NCBI RefSeq assembly: GCF_004768545.1
Contig: NZ_CP038635.1
Location: 496,001-560,000, forward strand
Reading direction: 5' to 3'
DNA: 64,000 nt
Source: Cupriavidus oxalaticus
GTDB lineage: Bacteria; Pseudomonadota; Gammaproteobacteria; Burkholderiales; Burkholderiaceae
A program made the position numbers and the translations under genes. Below, one piece after another: positions 35,567 through 44,946 of this stretch (positions within the stretch are counted from its first letter, which is position 1; every line of letters begins with the position of its first letter). The notes under the pieces were generated by a model. It was not told the origin of the DNA. It was given only the letters and a program-made list of their open reading frames with translations, and did no database searches.

Positions 35567-36742
35567 ATGTCCGTGATCGATCAAAACACCACCTTCTGGG
35601 GCTACCGCCGCGACAACGGCCGCGTCGGCGTGCGCAACCACGTCATCATCCTGCCGCTGGACGACCTGTCCAACGCCGCCGCCGAGGCGGTTGCCGTCGC
35701 CATCAAGGGCACCATGGCGATTCCCCACCCGTATGGCCGCCTGCAGTTCGGGCCGGACCTGGACCTGCACTTCCGCACGCTGATCGGCGCGGGCAGCAAC
35801 CCCAATGTCGCCGCCGTGGTGGTGATCGGCATCGAGGACGGCTGGACCAAGAAGGTGGTCGACGGCATCGCCAAGACCGGCAAGCCGGTGGTCGGCTTCG
35901 GCATCGAGGGCCATGGCGACCACGACACCATCATGCGGGCGTCGAAGGCGGCGAAGGAGTACGTGCAGTACGCCACCGCGCTGCACCGGGTGGAATGCCC
36001 GATCAGCGAGCTTTGGGTGTCGACCAAGTGCGGCGAGTCGGATACCACGTCCGGCTGCGGCGCCAACCCGACCGTCGGCAATGCCTTCGACAAGCTGCAC
36101 CCGCTCGGCACCACGCTGGTCTTCGGCGAGACCTCCGAGCTGACCGGCGGCGAACATATCGTGGCGGCGCGCTGCGCCAACGACGAAGTACGCCACCAGT
36201 TCATGGCCATGTTCGAGCGCTACCAGGGCATGATCGACCGCTGGAAGACCTCGGACCTGTCGGAGTCGCAGCCGACCAAGGGCAATATCGCCGGCGGCCT
36301 CACCACGATCGAGGAGAAGGCGCTGGGCAATATCCAGAAGATCGGCAAGAAGTGCACGGTCGACGGCGTGCTCGACAAGGCCGAGGAGCCGACTCACCCG
36401 GGCCTGTGGTTCATGGATTCGTCGTCGGCCGCGGCGGAGATGGTCACGCTGTGCGCCGCCGCCGGCTATGTGGTGCATTTCTTCCCGACCGGGCAGGGCA
36501 ACGTGATCGGCAACCCGATCGTGCCGGTGATCAAGCTGTGTGCCAACCCGCGCACGGTGCGGCTGATGAGCGAGCATATGGATGTCGATTGCTCGGGCCT
36601 GCTGCAGCGCGAGCTGACGCTGGACCAGGCCGGCGACAAGCTGCTCGAGTGCATGCTGGCCACGGTCAACGGGCGCTGGACCGCGGCTGAGGCGCTCGGC
36701 CACCGCGAGTTCGTGCTGACCCGCATCCACGAGTCGGCATGA
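35567..36742 (+). CDS. suyB: (2R)-sulfolactate sulfo-lyase beta subunit (SuyB), UxaA family
   Basis: Large catalytic subunit, 391 residues, of the altronate dehydratase/galactarate dehydratase superfamily, expected to act with SuyA on (R)-sulfolactate in the cytosol. Seen: [20 protein letters not shown], the conserved block [20 protein letters not shown] with two cysteines, and [12 protein letters not shown]. The C-terminal part has [19 protein letters not shown]. The suyB stop overlaps the next start by 4 bases. Family secure; the sulfonate substrate rests on context (SlcC and ComC neighbours). Confidence 0.78.
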   Translation: MSVIDQNTTFWGYRRDNGRVGVRNHVIILPLDDLSNAAAEAVAVAIKGTMAIPHPYGRLQFGPDLDLHFRTLIGAGSNPNVAAVVVIGIEDGWTKKVVDGIAKTGKPVVGFGIEGHGDHDTIMRASKAAKEYVQYATALHRVECPISELWVSTKCGESDTTSGCGANPTVGNAFDKLHPLGTTLVFGETSELTGGEHIVAARCANDEVRHQFMAMFERYQGMIDRWKTSDLSESQPTKGNIAGGLTTIEEKALGNIQKIGKKCTVDGVLDKAEEPTHPGLWFMDSSSAAAEMVTLCAAAGYVVHFFPTGQGNVIGNPIVPVIKLCANPRTVRLMSEHMDVDCSGLLQRELTLDQAGDKLLECMLATVNGRWTAAEALGHREFVLTRIHESA

Positions 36743-37677
36743 TGAAGCGCATCTGCATCAGCGAGTTCATGGACGATGCCGCGGTGCAGGCGCTGCGCGC
36801 GGGCTTCGACCTGCGGTACGAGCCGGGCTGGGTCGACCGCCGCGCCGAACTGCTCGATGCGCTGCCCGGCGCGCAGGCGTTGATCGTGCGCAACCGCACG
36901 CAGGTCGACGCGGCGCTGCTGGCCGGTGCGCCGTCGCTGCGCGTGGTCGGGCGGCTCGGGGTTGGGCTCGACAATATCGATGTCGAGGCCTGCCGCGAGC
37001 GCGGCATCCGCGTGATCCCCGCGGCCGGGGCTAACGCGCGCTCGGTGGCCGAGTACGTGGTCACCACCGCGGCGCTGCTGCTGCGCGGCGCCTACGGCAG
37101 CAGCGCGCAAGTGGCCGCGGGGCAGTGGCCGCGCGCACGCCTGTCGGAGGGCAGGGAGGCACTGGGCAAGACGCTGGGGCTGGTGGGCTTCGGCGACATC
37201 GGCAGGCAGGCCGCCGCGCTGGCGCAGGCGTTCGGCATGCAGGTGGCGGCATTCGATCCGATGCTGGCCGCGGACGACCCGGTATGGGCCCGCACCGGCG
37301 TGCGCAGTGTCGCGCTCGACACGCTGCTGGCGCAGTCCGACGCGGTCAGCCTGCATGTGCCGCTCGTCGCCGCCACGCGGCACCTGCTCGACGCGCAGCG
37401 GATCGCCGGCATGAAGCGTGGCGCGGTGCTGATCAACACTGCCCGCGGCGGCGTGGTCGACGAGGCCGCGCTGGCGCAGGCGCTGCGCGACGGACATCTC
37501 GGTGGCGCCGCGCTTGACGTCTTCGAGCACGAGCCCTTGCCCGCAGGCAGCGTGCTCGCCGACGTGCCCAACCTGATCCTGACGCCGCATATCGGCGGCG
37601 TGACGCAGGAGGCCAATGCACGGGTATCGATGATGATCGCGCAACAAGTGCGGCAGACGCTGGAGGACATGACATGA
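36739..37677 (+). CDS. slcC: (S)-sulfolactate dehydrogenase (SlcC), D-2-hydroxyacid dehydrogenase family
   Basis: NAD-dependent oxidoreductase, 312 residues. The Rossmann motif [13 protein letters not shown], catalytic Arg in [14 protein letters not shown], Glu in DVFEHEPLP and His in [13 protein letters not shown] are all present. In Chromohalobacter, SlcC oxidises (S)-sulfolactate to sulfopyruvate, which ComC then reduces to (R)-sulfolactate for SuyAB. The order suyA-suyB-slcC-comC here supports that role. Two ATGs overlap (36739 and 36742); the first is in the suyB stop. Confidence 0.75.
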   Translation: MMKRICISEFMDDAAVQALRAGFDLRYEPGWVDRRAELLDALPGAQALIVRNRTQVDAALLAGAPSLRVVGRLGVGLDNIDVEACRERGIRVIPAAGANARSVAEYVVTTAALLLRGAYGSSAQVAAGQWPRARLSEGREALGKTLGLVGFGDIGRQAAALAQAFGMQVAAFDPMLAADDPVWARTGVRSVALDTLLAQSDAVSLHVPLVAATRHLLDAQRIAGMKRGAVLINTARGGVVDEAALAQALRDGHLGGAALDVFEHEPLPAGSVLADVPNLILTPHIGGVTQEANARVSMMIAQQVRQTLEDMT

Positions 37678-38708
37678 CCCGGGTGCCGATGACGCAAGTG
37701 GAGCGGATCGCCAACGCCGCGCTTCGGCGTGCGGGCGCGAGCCAGCTGCAGGCCGACGCAACGGCCGCGGCGCTGGTGCGTGCCGATGCGGCGGGGCTGG
37801 CGTCGCACGGTGTATCGCGGGTACCCATGTATGTGGCGCACCTGCGCGCGGATCGTGTCGACGGCCGCGCGACGCCCACGGTGCGGCGCGCACGCGCCAG
37901 CGCGGCGCTGGTCGATGCGGGGTGCGGCTTCGCCTTCCCGGCATGCGACCTGGCGATTGCCGAGGCAATGGGCCGGGCCTATGAGACCGGTGTCGGTGTC
38001 GCGGCAGTCACCAATAGCTACCACTTCGGCGCGGCCGCGCTGCCGCTCGATCCGGTGGCGCGCGCGGGCATGGTGGGCATCGCCATGGGCAACTCGCCCG
38101 CAGCAATGCCTGCCTGGGGAGGACGGCGCCCGCTGTTCGGCACCAATCCCATTGCCGCGGTGTTTCCGCGCCGGGGCCACGCGCCGATCGTGATCGACCT
38201 GTCGTTGTCCGAAGTCGCACGCGGCAAGATCATGGTGGCGGCGAAGCAGGGCAAGCCGATTCCCCTGGGTTGGGCTTTGGACGAAGCCGGCCAGCCGACG
38301 ACCGATGCGCAGGCCGCGTTGCGCGGCTCGATGCTGCCCGCCGGCGGCGTCAAGGGCGCGATGCTGGCGTTGATGGTCGAGCTGCTGGTGACCTCGCTGG
38401 CAGGTGCCAGCTTCGGCGCCGAAGCGGATTCCTTTTTCACGGACGCCGGCAACCGGCCGCGCATCGGCCAGCTCTTCATAGCGCTGGACCCGGGCGCGTT
38501 CGCGGGCTCCGACGCCTATGACGGACGTGTCGAAGCCCTGTTGCAGGCAATGCTGGATGACGAGGGCACGCGCCTGCCAGGCGCGCGGCGCGATGCCGCG
38601 CAGGCCGACGCGCAGGCCCATGGCATAGACATCCCCGAGGCCCTGCTAAGTGAGCTGCGCGAACTGGCGGGCGAACTGGCGGAAGAGGTGCAGGAGGGCA
38701 AGGCCTAG
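37674..38708 (+). CDS. comC: (R)-sulfolactate dehydrogenase (ComC), malate/L-lactate dehydrogenase family
   Basis: NAD(P)-dependent oxidoreductase of the Ldh_2 family, 344 residues, expected to reduce sulfopyruvate to (R)-sulfolactate. Seen: ASHGVSRVPMYVAHLRADRV (active-site His region), AAVTNSYHFGAAALPL, GTNPIAAVFPRRG and PAGGVKGAMLALMVELL. ATG overlaps the slcC stop by 4 bases. Other 2-oxoacid reductase roles are possible in isolation. It is the last of four overlapping or tightly spaced genes. Confidence 0.75.
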   Translation: MTRVPMTQVERIANAALRRAGASQLQADATAAALVRADAAGLASHGVSRVPMYVAHLRADRVDGRATPTVRRARASAALVDAGCGFAFPACDLAIAEAMGRAYETGVGVAAVTNSYHFGAAALPLDPVARAGMVGIAMGNSPAAMPAWGGRRPLFGTNPIAAVFPRRGHAPIVIDLSLSEVARGKIMVAAKQGKPIPLGWALDEAGQPTTDAQAALRGSMLPAGGVKGAMLALMVELLVTSLAGASFGAEADSFFTDAGNRPRIGQLFIALDPGAFAGSDAYDGRVEALLQAMLDDEGTRLPGARRDAAQADAQAHGIDIPEALLSELRELAGELAEEVQEGKA

Positions 38709-38784
38709 CGTTTTCGATTCGATTCCCACCACGAAACCGGACCCGGCAAAGAACGGGCCAGCGACCACAAAACGGAGACACACC

Positions 38785-39816
38785 ATGTATCGAGGTTTGA
38801 TTCGCACCGCGCTCAGGTATGGGGCCGGCGCGCTTGTCGCGTTGTCCGCAGTATCCACGCTCACCGGACTGGCTTCGGCGCCGGCCGCCGCACAGGGCAC
38901 GGCGCAGGCGTCGGTGCCCGCCCATGACTATCCCGGCAAGCCGATCCGCTACGTGGTGCCGTTCGCGGCCGGTGGCCTGACGGACATCATGGCGCGGCTG
39001 GTCGGGCACCAGCTCGCGGAAGAGTGGAAGCGGCCCGTGGTGGTCGACAACAAGCCCGGCGGCAACGCGAACATCGGCGCCGACCAGGTCGCGAAGGCAC
39101 CCGCCGACGGCTATACCTGGCTCGCGGTCACGCTGACGCATGCCTCCAATGTGACGCTGTTCCCCAAGCTGCCGTTCAGCATGCAGAAAGACCTGGTGCC
39201 GGTAGCGCGCATCGCCTCGTCGCCGATGCTGGTGGTGGTGCCGGCCAGTTCTCCGGTCAAGTCGCTGAAGGACCTGGACGCCGCGGCGCAGAAGGGCAAG
39301 CTCAATGCCGGCTCCAGCGGCAACGGTACGCCGCCGCACCTGACGCTGGCGCTGTTCGAAAGCCTGACCGGCGCCAACCTGACCCATGTGCCGTACAAGG
39401 GCGGGGCGCCTTCGATGACCGACCTGATCGGCGGCCAGATCGATGTGGTGTTCTCCAATTTTCCGGAGTCGCTGGCCTATGTGAAGGGCGGCAAGCTGCG
39501 CGCGCTGGCGGTGACCACGCGTGAACGGCATCCGCTGCTGCCCGACGTGCCGACCGTGGCCGAGGCGGGCTATCCCGACCTGATCGTCGAGAACTGGACC
39601 GGCCTGATGATGCCGGCGGGGACGCCCAGGCCGATCGTCGACAAGGTTGCCGCGTCGGTGGCGCGCATGCTGCAGTCCGACGCGATGCGCGAGCGCATTG
39701 TGGCGGCCGGCTTCAGCCCGGCGCCGCAGACCAGCGGCCCCTTCGCCGAATACTTCAACGGCGAGGTGACGCGATGGGCAAGGCTGATCGAAGAGAAACA
39801 CATCCGCGCCGAATAG
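38785..39816 (+). CDS. Tripartite tricarboxylate transporter-type receptor (Bug family)
   Basis: Periplasmic substrate-binding protein, 343 residues. Signal peptide from MYRGLIRTALRYGAGALVAL ending PAAAQ. Family motifs: YPGKPIRYVVPFAAGGLTDI at the mature N-terminus, VVVDNKPGGNANIGADQVAK, THVPYKGGAPSMTDLIGG, and the C-terminal GLMMPAGTPRPIVDKV. It probably binds sulfolactate or a related organic anion, by context. The membrane subunits TctA/TctB are not in this window. A ribosome site GGAGAC precedes the ATG. Confidence 0.88.
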   Translation: MYRGLIRTALRYGAGALVALSAVSTLTGLASAPAAAQGTAQASVPAHDYPGKPIRYVVPFAAGGLTDIMARLVGHQLAEEWKRPVVVDNKPGGNANIGADQVAKAPADGYTWLAVTLTHASNVTLFPKLPFSMQKDLVPVARIASSPMLVVVPASSPVKSLKDLDAAAQKGKLNAGSSGNGTPPHLTLALFESLTGANLTHVPYKGGAPSMTDLIGGQIDVVFSNFPESLAYVKGGKLRALAVTTRERHPLLPDVPTVAEAGYPDLIVENWTGLMMPAGTPRPIVDKVAASVARMLQSDAMRERIVAAGFSPAPQTSGPFAEYFNGEVTRWARLIEEKHIRAE

Positions 39817-39940
39817 CACCGGCTGGCCGCGACAGCGCCGATAGGCACAAGATGGCCTCCGGTATGATCTGGCTTATCTAGATGAATCGGCCTGTGCACA
39901 GCCGTCAAGGCGGCGCGGGCCAGCGAACAGGGATTTCAAC

Positions 39941-40681
39941 GTGGGTGCCAGATTTGATGCCGCCAGTGCGATCGGCGGCGTCCTGTACAAGGACGTCAAG
40001 CAGGCCATTCTCTCCGCGCTGGCGGAGGGCGAGTGGAAGCCGGGAGAAGCCATTCCGTCCGAGCGCAAGCTGATCGAGCGCTTTGGCGTGTCGATCGGCA
40101 CGCTGCGCAAGGCGATCGACGAACTGGTGGCCGAAGGCATTATGATCCGGCACCAGGGACGCGGCACCTTCGTCGCCACGCACCGGCAGGAGGATCACTT
40201 CTTCCGCTTCTTCCGTATCGTGCGCCAGGATGGCCATCGCGAATATCCGACCGTACGCCTGGCCAGGTTCCGGCGCGCGAAGGCCGACAAGGACGAGGCG
40301 GCCGCCCTGGGGCTGGCCGTCGGTGAACCCGTGTTCCGCTTCGCCAACGTCCTGTCGCTGGAAGGCACGCCGATGATGATCGATGCCATCACCGTGCCGG
40401 AAGAGCGCTTCAAGGGCCTGACGGAGAAGCAATTGCGCGAGCGGCCCAATACGCTCTACAACTTCTACCAGGATAGCTTCGGCATCAATATCATCCGCAC
40501 CGAAGAGCGGCTGCGCTCCGCGCTGGCGGACGAAGATGACCACCAGCTGCTGGGCGTTGCCGTGGGCAGTCCGTTGCTGAAGATCCTGCGCGTGGCCTCG
40601 TCCTACCACGACGAGCGGATCGAGTACCGCGTGTCGCGGCTCGATACCAGCCGGCATGAGTTCCTGTTGACGCAGCCGTAG
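39941..40681 (+). CDS. GntR-family regulator, HutC subfamily (UTRA domain)
   Basis: 246 residues from a GTG start. Winged-helix domain (about residues 15-85): LYKDVKQAILSALAEGEWKP, IPSERKLIERFGVSIGTLRK and GIMIRHQGRGTFVATH. The C-terminal UTRA effector domain includes EPVFRFANVLSLEGTPMMID and EYRVSRLDTSRHEFLLTQP. It closes the suyAB-slcC-comC-bug cluster on the same strand and is the likely sulfonate-responsive regulator, with the dyad at 35135-35162 as candidate operator. Its own upstream has a smaller dyad-like stretch near 39872-39885. Confidence 0.88.
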   Translation: MGARFDAASAIGGVLYKDVKQAILSALAEGEWKPGEAIPSERKLIERFGVSIGTLRKAIDELVAEGIMIRHQGRGTFVATHRQEDHFFRFFRIVRQDGHREYPTVRLARFRRAKADKDEAAALGLAVGEPVFRFANVLSLEGTPMMIDAITVPEERFKGLTEKQLRERPNTLYNFYQDSFGINIIRTEERLRSALADEDDHQLLGVAVGSPLLKILRVASSYHDERIEYRVSRLDTSRHEFLLTQP

Positions 40682-40737
40682 GGCGTGACGCTTCCGGCAT
40701 CGAGAGGTGCCGGCAGCGCGCCTGGCAATCCAAAGCA

Positions 40738-40771
40738 AAAAGCCGCGTTCTCTTGCGAGAACGCGGCTTTT
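40738..40771. terminator. Bidirectional rho-independent terminator
   Basis: A perfect 15-bp inverted repeat (arms 40738-40752 and 40757-40771) with loop TTGC, flanked by A-run and T-run. It can stop the GntR gene from the left and the tRNA gene from the right. Confidence 0.92.
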
Positions 40772-40779
40772 CAAATAGA

Positions 40780-40856
<77 letters not shown>

Positions 40857-40937
40857 AACGAAGACTGAGATTATACAGGGGCTTTCGGCACTGTCAACAC
40901 CCCCGTGCGAAGTTTTTTGCGGGACACCAGCACCCAT

Positions 40938-40967
40938 GAAAAAACGGCAGGCCGGGCGGCCTGCCGT
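40938..40967 (-). terminator. Rho-independent terminator of the MHS transporter gene
   Basis: ACGGCAGGCC and GGCCTGCCGT (40944-40953 and 40958-40967) form a 10-bp stem with loop GGGC; on the minus strand a run of six T follows. It is 29 bases beyond the transporter stop. Confidence 0.9.
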
Positions 40968-40996
40968 CGTGGTCACGGTTTCGTCCCGTCGACCGT

Positions 40997-42694
40997 TCAG
41001 TCGTGGGCGTAGATATCCACGTCCTTGGTTTCCCGCACGAACAGCGCACCGATCACGAAGGTGATGGCCGCGATGATGATCGGGTACCACAGGCCGTAGT
41101 AGATATTGCCGTTCTGGGCCACCAGCGCGAACGAGATGGTGGGCAGCAGGCCGCCGAACCAGCCGTTGCCGATATGGTAGGGCAGCGACATCGAGGTATA
41201 GCGGATGCGCGTCGGGAACAGCTCCACCAGCATGGCGGCGATCGGGCCGTAGACCATGGTCACGTAGATGACCAGGATGACCAGGATCACCAGCACCATG
41301 ATCGTGTTCATCTGCGCCGGGTCGGCCTTGGCCGGGTAGCCGGCGGCGGACATCGCGCCGCTCACCTCCTTCTTGAACGCCGCGATCTGCGCCTTGCTGG
41401 CGTCGTCGAAGCTGTGGCCATTGGCCAGCTTGGCGTCGAAGGCCTTGATTTCCTTGTCGCCGATCTTGACCGTCGCCATCGTGCCGGCCGGGGCTTCCAC
41501 CACCTCATAGCTGGCGGACGACTGGGCCAGGGTACGCTTGGCGATATCGCACGAGCTGCGGAAGTCGATCTCGCGGGCGATCGGGCTGCCCTGGAACGAG
41601 CACTGCTTCGGATCCGCGGTCACCACGATCTGAGCGGTCTGCTGCGCGCGCTCCAGCGCCGGGTTGGCGTAGTGGGTCAGCGCCTTGAACAGCGGGAAAT
41701 AGGTCAGCACGGCCAGCGCGCAGCCCGCCATGATGATCCACTTGCGCCCGATCTTGTCCGACAGCGAGCCGAAGAAGATGAAGAACGGCGTGCCGATCAC
41801 CAGGGCGCCGGCGATCAGCAGGTTGGCCGTCTTGGCATCGACCTTGAGCACCTGCGTCAGGAAGAACAGCGCGTAGAACTGGCCGGTGTACCAGACCACG
41901 GCCTGGCCGGCGGTCAGGCCGAGCAGGGCCAGGATCACGATCTTCAGGTTGCGCCACTGCGCGAAGGACTCGGTCAGCGGGGCCTTGGAGGTCTTGCCCT
42001 CGGCCTTCATGCGCTGGAATGCCGGCGATTCATTCATCGACAGCCGGATGTACACCGACATCCCCAGCAGCAGGATCGACAGCAGGAACGGGATGCGCCA
42101 GCCCCAGACTTCAAAGTTCGGGCCGGTCAGCTCGCGGCACAGCAGGATCACGATCAGCGACAGGAACAGGCCGAGCGTGGCGGTGGTCTGGATCCACGAG
42201 GTGTAGGCGCCGCGCTTGCCGTGCGGCGCGTGCTCGGCCACGTAGGTGGCGGCACCGCCGTACTCGCCGCCGAGCGCCAGGCCCTGCAGCATGCGCAGCG
42301 CGATCAGGATCACCGGGGCCGCCCAGCCGATGGTGGCAAAGCCCGGCAGCAGGCCGACGATGAAGGTCGACAGGCCCATGATCAGGATGGTCACCAGGAA
42401 GGTGTACTTGCGCCCGATCATGTCGCCGAGGCGCCCGAACACCAGTGCGCCGAACGGCCGCACGATAAAGCCGGCGGCAAAGGCGAGCAGTGCGAAGATG
42501 AAGGCCGAGGTCGGATCCAGGCCGGCGAAGAACTGCTTGGCGATGATCGCTGCCAGCGAGCCGTACAGGTAAAAGTCGTACCACTCGAACACCGTGCCCA
42601 GCGACGAGGCAAGGATCACCTTGCGCTCCTCGCGTGTCATCGGTGCGTTTTGCGCACCCCCTCCGGGTACCGCAACGTTTTGCACGTTTGCCAT
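40997..42694 (-). CDS. MFS transporter, metabolite:H+ symporter (MHS) family
   Basis: Inner-membrane symporter of the ProP/KgtP/ShiA group, substrate unknown. 565 residues from MANVQNVAVPGGGAQNAPMT. Seen: LGTVFEWYDFYLYGSLAAII, RPFGALVFGRLGDMIGRKYT (the MHS loop 2-3 signature) and GGEYGGAATYVAEHAPHGKR. Unusual is a hydrophilic stretch of about 130 residues, roughly 380-480, between later helices; it contains two cysteines (QCSFQG, SSCDIAK) and makes the protein longer than the usual 430-450. A strong ribosome site (GGAGGAGAC) precedes the ATG. Confidence 0.9.
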   Translation of the reverse strand: MANVQNVAVPGGGAQNAPMTREERKVILASSLGTVFEWYDFYLYGSLAAIIAKQFFAGLDPTSAFIFALLAFAAGFIVRPFGALVFGRLGDMIGRKYTFLVTILIMGLSTFIVGLLPGFATIGWAAPVILIALRMLQGLALGGEYGGAATYVAEHAPHGKRGAYTSWIQTTATLGLFLSLIVILLCRELTGPNFEVWGWRIPFLLSILLLGMSVYIRLSMNESPAFQRMKAEGKTSKAPLTESFAQWRNLKIVILALLGLTAGQAVVWYTGQFYALFFLTQVLKVDAKTANLLIAGALVIGTPFFIFFGSLSDKIGRKWIIMAGCALAVLTYFPLFKALTHYANPALERAQQTAQIVVTADPKQCSFQGSPIAREIDFRSSCDIAKRTLAQSSASYEVVEAPAGTMATVKIGDKEIKAFDAKLANGHSFDDASKAQIAAFKKEVSGAMSAAGYPAKADPAQMNTIMVLVILVILVIYVTMVYGPIAAMLVELFPTRIRYTSMSLPYHIGNGWFGGLLPTISFALVAQNGNIYYGLWYPIIIAAITFVIGALFVRETKDVDIYAHD

Positions 42695-42955
42695 CTTGTC
42701 TCCTCCGTCTGGAATGGATCTCGGGCAAGGCGCGGCAACATCGCGGAAAAGGCCCGTGCCGCTGGCCGGGAGCCTGAGTTGCAGAGGATTGTGGTTCGCG
42801 AAACTTACTGAGTTCTGACAGATTCCGGCGCGCAAGTGCCAAAAATGTCGGGGTATACGCTAGCCGTTTTCAAGGGCCGCGCATGCTGCGGTGCAGCCAG
42901 TTCTGGCGCCACACGGCACCACCTGGCATTGCCGCGCGGGCGCGCCGGCATATCG

Positions 42956-43285
42956 CTATGCAACATCGGAGCCCGGCCCGCGCAAGGCACCCTGCGAAGG
43001 CAGGGGGGCGGGTGCGACAGCTTCGTCGGAAGCTTCGTCGGCGCGGTTCATCCGCCAGGCGTACAGCGCGGCCATCAGCACGTAGACCACCAGTGCTCCC
43101 TGGGCCCCCACCCAGAACGAGAACGGCCAGCCGAAAAAGTCGAAGCGCAGTTCGCGCGCAAACCACGCCACCCCGAAGGTCACCACGAACCAGATCGCCA
43201 GCAGCCCAACGATCCAGCGCAGGTTGAGGTGCCAGGCCTGGCGCTGGCGGGCTTCGGCGAGGTCAGCGGCGGGAACGTCGTTCAT
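42956..43285 (-). CDS. DUF4212 protein, sodium:solute symporter small subunit-like
   Basis: 109 residues with two hydrophobic helices (WIVGLLAIWFVVTFGVAWFA and SFWVGAQGALVVYVLMAALY) joined by RELRFDFFGWPF, the DUF4212 pattern. In other bacteria this small subunit is encoded directly before a large sodium:solute symporter subunit. Here no such gene follows; the next gene is the MHS transporter, 261 bases on. Its ATG overlaps the histidine-kinase stop (TGATG), so it is translated with the two-component system. Confidence 0.85.
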   Translation of the reverse strand: MNDVPAADLAEARQRQAWHLNLRWIVGLLAIWFVVTFGVAWFARELRFDFFGWPFSFWVGAQGALVVYVLMAALYAWRMNRADEASDEAVAPAPLPSQGALRGPGSDVA

Positions 43286-44847
43286 CACGTCGGAGTTTCG
43301 GTTGGGCGGCGCAATGTCACGCGGAAATGCGCACCGGCCAGGCGCGGCGATTGCTGGTAGACGTGGTCTGAAATCTGCACGTCGCCGCCGTGCTGCTGTA
43401 CGATCTCGCGCACGATGGCCAGGCCCAGCCCGCTGCCTTCGGTATTGGTGCCGAGCACGCGGTAGAAGCGCTCCATCACGCGTTCGCGATCGGCCGGCGC
43501 GATGCCCGGGCCGGTGTCTTCCACGTCGAGGTAGGCAAACGGCTCGAAGGCATCGGCGCTGACCCGCACCGTCGCATGCCCGCCGCGCGGCGTATAGCGG
43601 ATGGCATTGTCGAGCAGGTTGTTGAGCATCTCCGTCAGCATCAGCCCGTTGCCCAGCACCGTGACCGGGTGGTCGGCGGCGTCCAGCCCCAGGTCGATGT
43701 CGCGCGCCCAGGCCTGCGGCAGCCAGTCCTTGACCACCTCGCGCGCCAGCGCGCACAGGTCCAGCTCGCCCATGCCGCCGGTGCCGGCCAGGTTTTCCAT
43801 ACGCGCCAGCGACAGCAGTTGCGTGACCAGGTGCGCGGTGCGCTCGGAGCTGCCGGCGATCTGTGCCAGCGAGCGCCGCAGCTCTTCCGGCGACTGCTCG
43901 CGCTGCGCCAGCTCGGCCTGCATGCGCAGCCCCGCCAGCGGTGTCTTCATCTGGTGCGCGGCATCGGCGATAAAGCGCTTCTGCGTCTGCACCGACTGGT
44001 CCAGCTGCGCCAGCAGGTCGTTGAACGATCCCACCAGCGGCGTGATCTCCTGCGGTGCGGCGCGTTCGTCGATGGGACTGGTGTCGCCGGGGTTGCGTGC
44101 GCGGATGCGCTGCTGGATCGCGGTCAGCGGCGCCAGCCCGCGCGAGAGCCCGAACCACACCAGCACCACCGCCAGCGGCAGGATCACGAACTGGGGCAGG
44201 ATCACGCCCTTGATGATCTCGTTGGCCAGGCGCGCGCGCTTGTCGAGCGTCTCGGCCACCTGCACCAGCACCGGCTGGCTGCCGCTGACGTTGCGCAGGT
44301 CGACGTAGGTGTAGGCCACGCGCACATCGTTGCCGGCGATGCGGTCGTCGCGCAGCGACACCAGGCCGGCGTGGCCCTGGTCTTCTTCCGACGGCAGCGG
44401 CAGGTCGTGGTCGCCGGCGATGTACTCGCCGCGCTTGCCGACTACCTGGTAATAGATATTGTCGGTCTCGTCGGCGCGCAGGATCTCGCGCGCCGACAGC
44501 GGCAGCTGCAGCGTGACGCGGCCGTTGACCTCGCGCAGCTGCTGCGATAGCACGATGGCGCTGGCTTCCAGCGCCCGGTCGAACGGGCCGTTGGCGATCG
44601 ACTTGGCCACCAGGTAGGTTACCGCGATGCTCATCGGCCACAGCAGCAGCAGTGGCGCCAGCATCCAGTCGAGGATCTCGCCGAACAGCGAGCGCGGCGC
44701 GGGCGTGGCGGTGCTTTCCTCCAGGTGAGGCAGTGCGTCGGCCAGTTCCTGGTCGGTGCCGGGCGTGCCAGGCGTGCCAGGTGTGGTATGGGAGGGTGGT
44801 GGCACGGCGCGGTGCGCGCGCCGCCAGGGCAGTTGCAGCAGGCTCAT
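43285..44847 (-). CDS. Sensor histidine kinase (TctE-like)
   Basis: Inner-membrane kinase, 520 residues. After a Pro/Thr-rich N-terminus come a transmembrane helix ([20 protein letters not shown]), a periplasmic 2CSK_N-type sensor domain (to about residue 210), a second helix ([18 protein letters not shown]), HAMP-like linker, the H-box [12 protein letters not shown], and ATPase motifs [21 protein letters not shown] and [12 protein letters not shown]. 2CSK_N kinases such as TctE respond to carboxylates. Partner regulator is upstream; the DUF4212 gene downstream overlaps by one base. Confidence 0.92.
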   Translation of the reverse strand: MSLLQLPWRRAHRAVPPPSHTTPGTPGTPGTDQELADALPHLEESTATPAPRSLFGEILDWMLAPLLLLWPMSIAVTYLVAKSIANGPFDRALEASAIVLSQQLREVNGRVTLQLPLSAREILRADETDNIYYQVVGKRGEYIAGDHDLPLPSEEDQGHAGLVSLRDDRIAGNDVRVAYTYVDLRNVSGSQPVLVQVAETLDKRARLANEIIKGVILPQFVILPLAVVLVWFGLSRGLAPLTAIQQRIRARNPGDTSPIDERAAPQEITPLVGSFNDLLAQLDQSVQTQKRFIADAAHQMKTPLAGLRMQAELAQREQSPEELRRSLAQIAGSSERTAHLVTQLLSLARMENLAGTGGMGELDLCALAREVVKDWLPQAWARDIDLGLDAADHPVTVLGNGLMLTEMLNNLLDNAIRYTPRGGHATVRVSADAFEPFAYLDVEDTGPGIAPADRERVMERFYRVLGTNTEGSGLGLAIVREIVQQHGGDVQISDHVYQQSPRLAGAHFRVTLRRPTETPT

Positions 44848-44910
44848 CTCGACGGTGGTCGCTCGGGTGCGGTCGTGCTCGCCTGCAAGGGCGGGGCTAA
44901 GGGGCGGGCC

Positions 44911-44946
44911 GCGTCAATGGTGGCGTCAATGGCGGCGTCAATGCTG
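44911..44946. repeat. Three tandem 12-bp units at the regulator/kinase junction
   Basis: Units starting 44911, 44923 and 44935 (GCGTCAATGGTG and close variants). They cover the last codons and stop of the response-regulator gene and the start of the 90-base gap before the kinase gene, so copy number changes would alter the C-terminus or the spacing. Confidence 0.85.

Noticed and set aside
42956..44641. Long minus-strand frame across the kinase and DUF4212 genes
   Set aside because: Only its last 109 codons are real (the DUF4212 protein). The rest is the kinase gene in another frame.
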